Of a stretch of 64,000 bases of DNA, positions 11,401-23,400 are shown in pieces (position 1 is the first letter of the stretch; each line of letters opens with the position of its first letter). The translations under genes and the position numbers were made by a program. The notes under the pieces were generated by a model. That model was not told the DNA's origin, made no database searches, and was given only the letters and a program-made list of their open reading frames with translations. Source of the DNA: Amaranthus tricolor (taxonomy: Eukaryota; Streptophyta; Magnoliopsida; Caryophyllales; Amaranthaceae); the NCBI RefSeq assembly GCF_026212465.1, contig NC_080057.1:21782147-21846146 (forward strand). The letters run 5' to 3'.

Positions 11401-14400
11401 AATTGATGAATGGTTCAGGCTCTCCAGATAGCTATTTGGTGACACAACCTTTTGGTGCTTCTCCTAGACCTTTGCAACAGTCTCATGATTCTCATCAACA
11501 TCCTGCTGTGCAAAGTACCACTGTTTTCTCACCCTCCTTTTCTGTGGGCTTGTTATTTGTGGCTTGTGAGCTTTCATGGATACTTTCGCTGTTGTTTGCT
11601 AATTTACTTGTTTGTCATGCAGGTGATGCATACAGGATGAGCTCTTCTGATTCCAATGGAAGTGGGAATTCTGCTCAGGTTGGTTCCTTGATCAACAATC
11701 AAGGTTCACATCAAATGAGGGCACAGAGTAGATCTAATTCTTTAATGAGTCAAACAAACGCCCAAGCTGCACAATCAGCTTCATATCTAAGGCCTCAGTT
11801 GATGGAACAGGTAGAAAAGTTAAATTTCCAATCATCACCTAGAGAAAATCATTCACAATCGTATTCAAAACAGTATCAACGTCAGACTCATCTGTTGCCA
11901 CAGCAGCCGCAGATTGCTATGAGTCGTCAACAGATATATTCCAACGAGCAGAAACAGTCTTTCGGAAGAAGTGATCAATTTGCTCAGTTGCAAACTGCAT
12001 CTGATCTTGGCGGTCAAGTAAAGTCTGAAACAGGAATAGAGCATTCAAGTGAGGTTCTTCAGCCACAAATTTCATCTGGGCAGCTCCAGTTTCCAGATTT
12101 ACGCCGCCAACTCCATAATGCAAATGGAATTCATACCAGAACTTCTCATTCTTCTGTTCCACCTGTGGCTCATGATATGCACTCTTCACTCTTGCAAAAT
12201 ACTCAGCGGATGATGGTTGATGAGGCTACAAATGAATACAATATTACACCTTTTGGTGCACAATCAGATGCACTGTTGCATAGTAAATGGCACTCTGAGG
12301 TTGATCGATCATCATTGACTGGAAATTTGTCCCATGAAAAACATGTACAAGAGGAGTTCCGTCAGAGAACGGTGGGGCATGCTGAGGCTCAGTGCAATGA
12401 TCTGGCTTCTGAAGTATCTAGTTTTGGCCAAACTGTTGCTACACGGTGTGCCGTAGACCAAGCCAGATTAATTGGTGTATCTGATAGTTCTGGGATTCAA
12501 TCACGTGAGGGCCAATATAAGAATCAACAAAGGTGGCTTTTGTTCTTGCGCCATGCGCGTAGTTGTCGAGCATCTGTAGGAAAATGTGTAGAACGTACTT
12601 GTTGCCTGGCACAGAAGCTATTGAAGCATATAGATATCTGTGACGGTTCTTGTTCAATTTCTCGCTGTTCCCCTACCAAAAATCTACTAAATCATTATAA
12701 GCATTGTAGGAATCCGAAATGCCCTGTTTGTGTACCTGTAAGTAATTATATTCTTTCACAAAGAAATTTATATCCTCGAAAGGAGTCTGATTCTGGGTTG
12801 CAGCACTCAGTTACTGGAAGTTGCAAATCATCTGAAGTTGATCCAGCAAAGGTTACTGACATTTTAAAATCTTCTGAAGTACTGGAACCTCCAGAAATCC
12901 AACCTGGTGTCAAACGCTTAAAGCTGGAGCCTCCATCTGCCATTCCTGAGAATGGAAGCTCATTTGTTCCAGTCAATGCGAATAAAAGATCTAATGCTTT
13001 TCAACATGTACAACACAAAGAATATGAAAAGAAGGATAGCAGTTTACTGGTTAAGTGCGAGTTTTCAGATGCGAAGATTGAGAATTCAGTTGGTTCAAAT
13101 TCTAATGTTACTGAGGTGAAGAACAGTATAATTGATTCTTCTAATCAGCCTTTGGATGCTACATGTTTTCCGGTTAAGGAAGAAAGTGTCAAAATTGAAA
13201 AGGACAGTGGCGTAGTGAAACCAGAAGAAGTGGCTCCTTCTGAAGTAGGAACAAAGTCTGGAAAGCCCAAGATTAAAGGAGTGTCTTTAACTGAGCTGTT
13301 CACTCCCGAGCAAATAAGGGAGCACATTACTGGTCTTAGGCGGTGGGTTGGGCAGGTCTGTCTCGGTCTCTTTTTAAAAAGATTGTTTAATTGATTTTTT
13401 ATTTACCTATGTGCTTGCGTTTTCTTTAATGTCTCCCATTTACTTCTTTTTTGCACACATAAAAAGGAATCATAATAGAAAGACACCACTAATGGAAACA
13501 GGAAAGGACAAAATTCCTTATGTCCTTGCTACAGTGGAGCAATTTTTCTCAAAAAACAAGAAAAGCCAAGTGACGCTTAGACGCGGTTACATCTTGCCAT
13601 ATAAATTCCTAAAAATGGGAACCTCGGCCACTAGATGAGAGGATACTATACCCTTGATAATTTTTGGTTTCTTTCCTTCCGAGTCCACCATGGAATTGCT
13701 AATGGGACCAACAAGGGTCAAACAAAAACTTTTTTTTATTACATGGTCAAGGTTGCATACATGACTCCAACCCTGCCTAGGTGAGAACCACCACTTAATG
13801 GCATTGGGGTAGTTGTTTATTGCAATCTCGTACGGAAATGTACATTAAGTTGCATGTGCTATTTTTATGTTTGTGTTGGACTGTTGGTTATATACCTTTT
13901 AAAAGATGTGCTACTGGTCATATACCCACCATGAGGAAAGAAGGGCCTCTAATCTTTTATGATTCATTGAATGTTACTGTCTGCCATTCCTGTTGGCCAA
14001 AATTTCTGTTTGTGATAGAGCAGGATTACCCTTAGGCTTTAGCCTTTAGCAGATTCTATCATATTGTGGATAAGCCTATGCTTTTCAATAACTTTTTTTT
14101 ATTGAGGTGCAAAAGTGTACTGCTGCTGGCTAGTGGATATTGAGAAGGATGAAATGAAAATAATGGTTTGTGACCGAGTTTAAACTGGTCTAACCCTGGA
14201 TAATTATCATATTACAAGACTGCTGTATATTTCAGAAGTCTGATTACTCATCATCTTTTTGGAAAATTTAGAACATTGCTTTGGATTGTTGTTCTCGAGT
14301 CTCCATGTAGCTAAATATTTTATAATTCTTTGATTTCGGATTATAATGATTTATATTGAAATAGCTCCTGAAATCATTAGTACATCTTACCTACGTGAAG

Positions 14401-17400
14401 TTATATCGGAAGTAACCTTTTTGGTCTTACAAGAGTAAAATCCGTTGATTACACTTGATTTCTCAAATCCATCCTAGGCGGGACTTAGGACTTAGGACTT
14501 AGGAGCCACTTGGCAGTGAGTTAATGGCAATGATGATGGCCATGATATTGCTTAGGATTTACAAGTTGAGAAATCATCTCTGTATGTGTGGACCTATGTA
14601 GTTTTCAATCATTCATTGGTGCTGACCATCCTGTACTGTGATTCACCTATGCAAACATGTGACCCTGGTCAAATGTGAATGTACCTCATAATTTTTCTGC
14701 TGATGTACACGACTTATCACCTTCTTCTGTAATATTTTATTTGTTTCTTCAATTTTCCAGAGCAAAGCGAAGGCGGAAAAGAATCAAGCAATGGAAAATT
14801 CAATGAGTGAAAACTCCTGTCAGTTATGTGCTGTTGAAAAGCTCACATTTGAGCCACCTCCTATCTATTGTACTCCATGTGGTGCTCGCATAAAGAGAAA
14901 TGCAATGTATTACACTATTGGAGCTGGCGATACACGTCATTATTTTTGTATTCCTTGCTATAATGAAGCCCGTGGTGATACAGTTTCTGTTGATGGAACT
15001 CCTGTTGCCAAGGCAAGGCTGGAGAAAAAGAAGAATGATGAGGAGACAGAAGAATGGGTAACTTCTTCAGCTGCTTGTTTTGCATTGCAGCCACAGGCAA
15101 ATCTGTAAATAAGTTTTATTTTTGATTCTCACTATGCTTTCTTGCAGTGGGTTCAATGCGATAAATGTGAAGCTTGGCAGCATCAGATCTGCGCTTTGTT
15201 TAACGGAAGACGAAATGATGGTGGTCAAGCTGAATACACATGTCCTTTTTGTTATATGCAAGAGGTTGAAAAGGGGGAACGTATGCCATTGCCACAGAGT
15301 GCTCTTCTTGGGGCAAAAGATTTGCCAAAAACAATTCTCAGTGACCACATTGAACGTCGACTATTTAGACGATTGAAACAAGAGAGACTAGAAAGGGCAA
15401 GAGTTCAAGGGAAAACTTATGATGAGGTAATCTTTAACTACATTATGGTGATGCATGTGCCATTTTATAACTTGGCAAATGCTTGTGATGTTTTTTTTGA
15501 AAGTGGTGTATCTATAATGGGGCTATTTGTGTGGTTTAAAATTAAGATCTCCATGGCTAACGTTGTAAAAATGAAATTTGATAAAACCTTTTGCTGTAAG
15601 AGGTATTAAAAGTAGTTCTTCACAAACTGTTGTCCCTTTTTTCTTCTGTACCAGAAGTTTAGAAACTTGTTACCATAGCAATACAACCTTTTTGTCATAC
15701 TTGTTTCCACCATTGATCTGATATAGGCACACAGACAGTTCCAAAGTAGAAGGGCAGAGGACACCTATTGTCTAGTCAATTGCTCTATGTTGGACTAAAC
15801 TTCTTGGATCTATTTTTCTGAGAAGCATGCTGGGGTCCTAATTGTGGGGCCAAGCTAGTTAAATGTTGTGGTTTGGCACTCCATCCAGATGCCTTCTTTG
15901 GTTATGCTCATGCACTCCTCACATGGTCAATTGTTTTTTTTTTGGGGGGTTTGCTTTTAGAGATTCATTTGGGCCATCGTATCAGCCAGGTGTTTTGGGT
16001 CGATTGGGTCTTGTGTCTATATTGGTTTATTATTACATCATTAAAAATCCATTTTTGAAGTCGGGTCAAAGTCGGATTTGGTTATACAATGTCCATTAAA
16101 CGTTGGGTTGGGTCTATTTTGAACACTTCTAGTTGTGTTTAAAGTTGTGTGTCCTCTGAAACTGTTTGCTTTGTTTTTTCTCTATTTCTTTACTTCTATG
16201 TAGCCTTCTCTACAGTTGATATTAATGTTTTCACTTCAGCTCGTAATAATCCACTTGGGTTGGAAGATTGTATTAGAGTTGATTTATAGTGAATTACTTA
16301 TTACAATTGGGTCAAGTTCATAGAAGCGTGAAACGCCGATCGTTCTCTCGGTTTCCAGTTGGAAACGCCCGTACCGGAGTCGTTTGGAAACACGACTGGA
16401 ACTGTTGAAGTGATTCGGTTCACCGGCAACTAGTTTAAGAAGTTATAAGTGTTTGCCCTTCAATAAGAACTTATAAAAGGATGGAAAAATTGTGATGATA
16501 AGTTATGGGCTTTAGAATTTTGCTCTTTAACGAAGATATTGCAAAAAATGATAAAAAAGATTAGAGCAGAAAACGGAAGAGAAAGGATAAAAAAACTTAC
16601 ACAAGCCATATTTGAAGATTGAAGACTATAAAATTGGAGAAGATTTGAAAATAAAAATCCACGATTGATAGCTTGCATGAAGATTTGAAAATAAAAATAC
16701 TACAACAAGGTGGAAAGAGGAGTGAAATAGTTTTCTCTAGAACGATGTGAAAATAAAGTAGAAAAAGTTAGAAGTAATGTGCTACTATCTTTTAACCTAT
16801 TGACATCTCTTTGAAAATATGTGAAGTAGTTGTGTAGGAGTATTTCTCATAATGTCAAATTGGTTAGACCTAAAAAGTAAGAATCATTTTTTCGAAAAAT
16901 AGTTTTTATTCAAAATAAAGTAGATGAAGGGTATCTGATGTTCAGGTAGTGGAAAATTTAGGTTTATAGTATTAGAGAGGTTTTAGTTTTTAGTACTATT
17001 TTAGGTTTTTTTGTAATTATGAATCTTTTTTATGTATTATAGGATCATTTTTCGTTTCCTACGTTTCCAAAACTTAAAATTATTGTTTCTCGTATCGTAT
17101 CGAATATCGTTTGCTGCAACAATGGTCAAGCCACTCAAAATGATAGAAAAGCTTTCGTTTGAAAAGTTAATTGAGTTGTGTTAATGGATGTTACAGTGCT
17201 TTTATGCTGGGTTTTTAAACTATTGTTGGTACAAGGGATGAGTGAGTGTCGTCATGCCTTGTCAAGGATGCAGTTGTTAATAATGCGATGTGAGCATTTA
17301 ACTAGGAATTATGTCTATCAGAAGGTGGGAAAAGATGTGTTATCTGGTTGTGCGAATTTTTTGCATTCCCTGTTTTTTCTTTCATGATATATTCTTGTGT

Positions 17401-20400
17401 TTTTCATTGCACTTGGTGACACACAATTTACTAGCTTATACATTTTAAAGAATGTAATGGTTATGCTTTTAGTTTTTCTTTAGTGCATTCCTTAGGCAAA
17501 CTTTAGGTTGCAGTTTGATGGCTACAAAGTGCTGTATGGTGAACAAGTGCAAAAACTTTAATGCTTAGAAATTTGCATCTAGTTATCATTTTTAATCTCT
17601 TCACTTCCTTATTAATTATTAACTTTACCCAAGGATAAAAACTAATTTATTGAAGTGGCATTATGCCGTGAAATATCCAAAAATTTACAGTGTTATTATG
17701 ATTTATTGAGTTTTACTGATTTGGCTAATAATTCCTGTGTATCCTTTGAATTTTGAATGGAGAAACTTTGGTTTTTGTCAGATTTCTGGAGCGGAAGGAA
17801 TTGTTGTCAGAGTCGTGTCTTCTGTTGACAAGAAGTTGGAAGTGAAGCCGCGATTTCTGGAAATTTTTAGTGAAGAGAATTATCCTACCGAATTTCCTTA
17901 TAAATCTAAGGTTCGTTTAGTTAATAACAACATTTTTTAACCAATTGATGATAAACATCATAGTAAATGCATTTAGTTTTTACTATTAGTCTAGGCGTAG
18001 TTACTGTGTTCGATCACCTATAATTTTTGTCTCTGGTGTGTAATTGATGGGCATATTTCTTCAGGTAGTTTTGCTTTTTCAGAAGATTGAAGGAGTAGAA
18101 GTGTGCTTATTTGGCATGTATGTTCAAGAATTTGGCTCAGAATGCTCACCACCTAATCAGCGTCGTGTCTATCTTTCATACCTTGATTCAGTAAAGTATT
18201 TTAGGCCTGATGTAAAAACGGTGACCGGAGAGGCTCTTCGTACTTTTGTATATCATGAAATATTGGTATGTTTTACCAATTGTTTTTTGCGTGATTAATG
18301 TTCGTCTTGTGTATCTTGCTTTTGAAGACAATTTATATACCCCTTTGCAGATAGGGTACCTTGAATACTGTAAGAAGCGAGGTTTTACAAGTTGTTATAT
18401 TTGGGCATGTCCACCTTTGAAGGGTGAAGACTATATTTTGTATTGTCATCCAGAGATACAGAAAACACCAAAATCTGATAAATTGAGAGATTGGTAAGTC
18501 AAGTGATCTTGCTTCTGATGAGTATGTAGATTATATTTAGCTTTTTTTGATTCCTACCCTATCAAATATGTGCTTGATTACCGACAAGGTTTTAAATTTT
18601 CCGCGTTAGGTATTTGTCGATGCTAAGAAAAGCTTCAAAGGAAAATATTGTGGTTGAACTTACCAACTTATATGATCATTTCTTCATTCAAACTGGTGAA
18701 TGCAATGCCAAGGTCACAGCAGCTAGGCTCCCGTACTTTGATGGTGACTATTGGCCTGGCGCTGCTGAGGATATGATTTATCAGATTATTCAAGAAGAAG
18801 AGGGCAGAAAACTCAACAAGAAGGGAACAATGAAGAAGACTATCACAAAGAGAGCTCTTAAAGCAACTGGGCAATCAGATCTTTCAAGCAATGCATCAAA
18901 GGATTTTCTTTTAATGCATAAAGTAATCTTTATATTTATCAGTTGGTGATTACTTTATTTTCAGTAGTGGTATTTTCTTCCATTTGGTTGGTTTTATCTG
19001 CTTCATGTAGCTATGCATTTCTTCCTCCCTTATGCGCATGTAGCTTGCACATATAAATGCATTTCGTTTTGTACAGTGTATTATTCTTTTTGTGTGGAGG
19101 GGATGAATTTACTATGGTTTTTTTGTAGTGGGTATTTATATACCATCAGTACCTGCTGTTTGGTTCTCTGATTGTTGCGCCCTTGTTTTGTACTGCAGCT
19201 TGGCGCCACAATTTCCCCCATGAAGGAAGATTTTATTATGGTCCATTTGCAGCATGCATGCACTCACTGTTGTTTGCTAATGGTTTCCGGCAACTGTTGG
19301 AAGTGCAATCAGTGTAAAAACTTTCAGCTCTGTGACAAGTAAGATCCTGCTTGCACAATTTAAATATGGTGCTTTGTTTGATTTCATCTTCTAGTTGGGC
19401 ATACAAGTTTTGCTGATGTCATTTTTATGGAGGGGTTATAATTGGATTTCAATCACATTTTTTACAAGGATATTTCAGTTTTTCTGTTTTAATTTTTTCA
19501 GTAAACTAAGTTTGTAATTCATGTGTTTGTTGATGAGTCTGGCGTTCCTTGTCAAACTTTGAATATTACTGTGTTAATTCTTACATTATAGATCTATCAA
19601 ACCTACTAATATAAATTTTAAATATTTACTTTTAGAAAACCTTTTTTCAGTAACTGAGGTTAGCCAAGGTGTCTCCTTATAGAACAAACGAGAGAACTCA
19701 CCCGAAAGTCTAGTCTGGTGACGATGGGTGAGAGAACTCATTTGCCTATAAACGCCACACCAATTGCATACACAATCGATGTGGGACAAGTCCCATACCT
19801 TGCAATGGACCATAACAATCGACCCCCCATAAGGCCAATGTCCTCGTTGGGTCACGACGGGCTCTTCCAGGCCACCCACTCCACTCTGTAGGTCACCTGT
19901 ATCAGGTCAGGCTCTTTTACCATTGTTATAGAACAAACGAGGGAACTCACCTAAGAGATTAGCCTGGTGGGTGAGAGAGTCCATTTGCCATAAATCCCAC
20001 AACAATTGCATACTCAACCGATGTGGGACAAGTCCCATACCTTGCAGAGGACCATAACAGTCTCCTCATTTTTTTCATTTTCATATATTGAGTATATGTT
20101 GGGATTAAGGCTTTGGAATTGTTGTGAAGTTGTTATTTATGAGTATTGAGGCTTCAATTTAGGTAGCTTGAATTAATGGGGTTGAGATTTTCATGAAAAT
20201 GATGACGTACATAATGAAGGTACTTCATCATTATCATTGTATATTGATACCTTAATGATTTGTTGTTGGTTAGTTTCTATTTGAAACATCAATGAATCAG
20301 CAGTTAAAATTAATTATGTTCTTACTCCTGCTATGATACTCAGAAGGTGTCGACTAGTGGTGCTTAAATTGAATTTTTGGCTAACCTCAACGTTTTGGTA

Positions 20401-23400
20401 TCCAAATTGGAAAATATTGTTTCTATTGGTTTTGAAAAATATCAATGTTTTAAAAGTTGATACTAGAGGACAGAGTAACTATTGATCTACAAAGTTAAAG
20501 TAATCGTAGTTGTGTGTTGCCAAAGTTGAGTTGAGGAAATCAAAAGACATAAAAATAAATTAAAAATTAAATTTTTAAGTTATACTTTTTTGAGCTTTTT
20601 CACTTTTTTATTTTGGTTAATTGTTAAATTATAAAATAATGTTTTAGATTTTTATATTTATCTCTTATTGGTTTTAATTGTTAGTTATAGTATTAAATGG
20701 AGTCAATTAAAGTATAATCTTTATTAGTGATGATCTCACCTGTTGATTTGTTTTGGTCTATGCATCCTAGCTCATATCATAGGAATTAAAAGGCTTTGGC
20801 ATTGTTTATAATTTTTGCATTTTGTTTTTTCACAAACTTTTTTCCTCCTTCTACTTTGTTACATTTCTATTTGTAACATTTACTTTTTATTTTGAAATAC
20901 ATTTCAGATTTCAATTCATCAAATTTTTTGTTGTTTTGTTTAAATTAATGTTGAGCCATAAATAAAATAATATGAACCTATGAAAGCATGACATATGGCC
21001 CTTTCTCACCTCTTCGATCGGCCACAACAGGTTAACTTTCTTTAAGAAAGATATAATTAAAGGTGATACTCCATATAAATAAACAAATGAAATATAGCTT
21101 TTTAAAAATCGGATCATCAAAAGGCGGGTTTTTTATTTTCAACTTTTAATATTAACCTTATAATTGTAGTTTATATGGTAACAAGGTTAAAAAAGGTAAA
21201 ATATAACACTACATGTATGTTGCAACTTGCAACATGTTATAGCTAGCTTCCCAAGTGCTTAAATGGTACTTAGTTCTTGTGTTATGAAGCTCCCCCTACC
21301 GGTGAAAGGTTTTAACCTGTTTATTTATTTTTTTTGTTTTGGATTCAATACTTTTGTTTGTAGAACTGATGGCACTTCAAAATTGTTTCGGATTCAATAC
21401 TTAGTTCTAGTGTTGGATGAAGGTTTGACTTGTCAGATGATTAAGTGTAACAATGAACTATTGAAATTCAAATATAAGGTTGAACTGGCTATCTTAAAGA
21501 CAAAAAATATTTTTTCTGCAGATGCTATGAAACAGAACAAAAGCGTGATGATAGAGAAAGGCATCCCATCAACCAAAAGGACAAACATGAGCTTCATAGA
21601 GTAAGTTACTGTGCTTATGCTGTTTCTGAGTAGGCTTCTTTGACTTGAGTCCTGCGCTGACCAAGTGTTCTCATGCCTTGATGATCTTAGATTGAGATCA
21701 CTAATGTGCCAGATGATACCGAGGACAAAGATGAGATTCTTGAGAGTGAATTTTTCGACACCCGACAGGCCTTCTTAAGTCTTTGTCAGGGAAATCATTA
21801 CCAGTATGATACTCTACGTCGTGCTAAACATTCCTCCATGATGGTGCTTTACCATCTTCATAATCCTACTGCCCCAGCATTTGTTATAACATGCAACTTA
21901 TGCCATCTTGATATCGAGACGGGTCAAGGTTGGCGTTGTGAAACATGTCCAGATTATGATATATGTAATTCTTGTTATCAAAAGAATAGAGGTAGCGAGC
22001 ATCCTCATAAGTTGACGAACCATCCTTCCTTGGCTGATCGTGATGCACAAAATAAGGAAGCTAGACAACTACGTGTTGTACAGGTATCAGCAGTTTCTTG
22101 CATTCACTCCTGCCCCCTTCCCTTGACAAAAATATTCTTGTACCAGCAGTGCATCTCACATCTTATCTTGTTATGGGTTTTTTTTTTTCACCAAAATGCC
22201 AGATTGTGTTTTTCTCACAATATATTTTCCTCTATATTTGTTTCACCAAAGATGATAACCATTGTAAAAGTAAGACAAAATCTTAATGTAAATCAGAGTT
22301 AACTGAAGGTGTATATAGCTGTAACATAAAAAATATGTAAAGCTAGTCACACTTGATGATCTAAAACTCGAACAATCACGACTACCTTCCCTTTTTAGTT
22401 CCTTTATGGAAAAACATTGCTAAAGCCTAAAAGGCTAAATTTTAAAATACCCTCTTTCACATCCCCTGCCCCAGAGATCCCATTCCGTTAAACAATGATT
22501 GTGCAAGTACATATAAGTAGTGGAATCAACACAAGGGTGTCCTGTCAAGGAAAGATTGGTGATAAAAGAGATTTGAATTTGTCAAGGAAAAGATTGTGAT
22601 ATAAGAGTTTTGAACTACTTATTCTTGGACTTAGCATTCTTTAATGTTTCATCAACATTGCCTTAGCCCAATACCACGAGTTTAAGTTAGAGAACGTCTA
22701 ATATAATCTGACCTTTTACCATATTAGCAGTTGGGATCCATCATCATTAATTATAACTGCTGAAGCTTATAGATATGATTGAGTTCTTAAATATGATAAG
22801 GTTTCTAGAAGGTACACTCGATTTCTTTTCGAGGAACTCGTTGCTATTAGATGTTGATATTAACAAGACATTTGAACAAAATTTTTACTGAATAGACCAC
22901 ATTATTCTTGATGAAATACCTTGTCCATGTGTCTTAACCGTCTTACGATATTAATATCTGGTATCAACAAGGATTTTCTTTTTCCTTGGTTTTTGTTGAA
23001 GAACTTGGAAAATTTACAGAAACCAAAAAATGATGGGACCATCATGTTGAAAGAGGGAGCGAGCGAGAGAGAGAGAGAACTTAGACTGAACGAAGGATCT
23101 AGGGGGTTTATCTGATCTTTCTTGGATGGTGGGTATTAGAGATCAAAAAGGGGAATAAATTTGTGAAAAAACAAATAAGTGAACTAGTTGAACTTAAAAA
23201 TACTAATATAAAAGATAAGTTTTGTTGCAAATGTCTTGAATGATGTTTAAATGTATCTTTCCAATCTCCCAAAGTTTGCTGCATGGGCACAAATTGTGCT
23301 GTAAGATTAGGGGCTGCACTGTTACGTAGGAGACATTATTCTTATCTGTGTGGCGGTGTTTTGTCTATATATCTGATACCCTCTAGAAACAAATTCCTAG

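Noticed and set aside
11109..13394. A single 761-codon HAC exon including the hydrophobic segment
   Set aside because: The hydrophobic stretch is bounded by GT and AG, preserves phase and has no place in HAC proteins, so an intron is the better reading; retention is kept as a finding.
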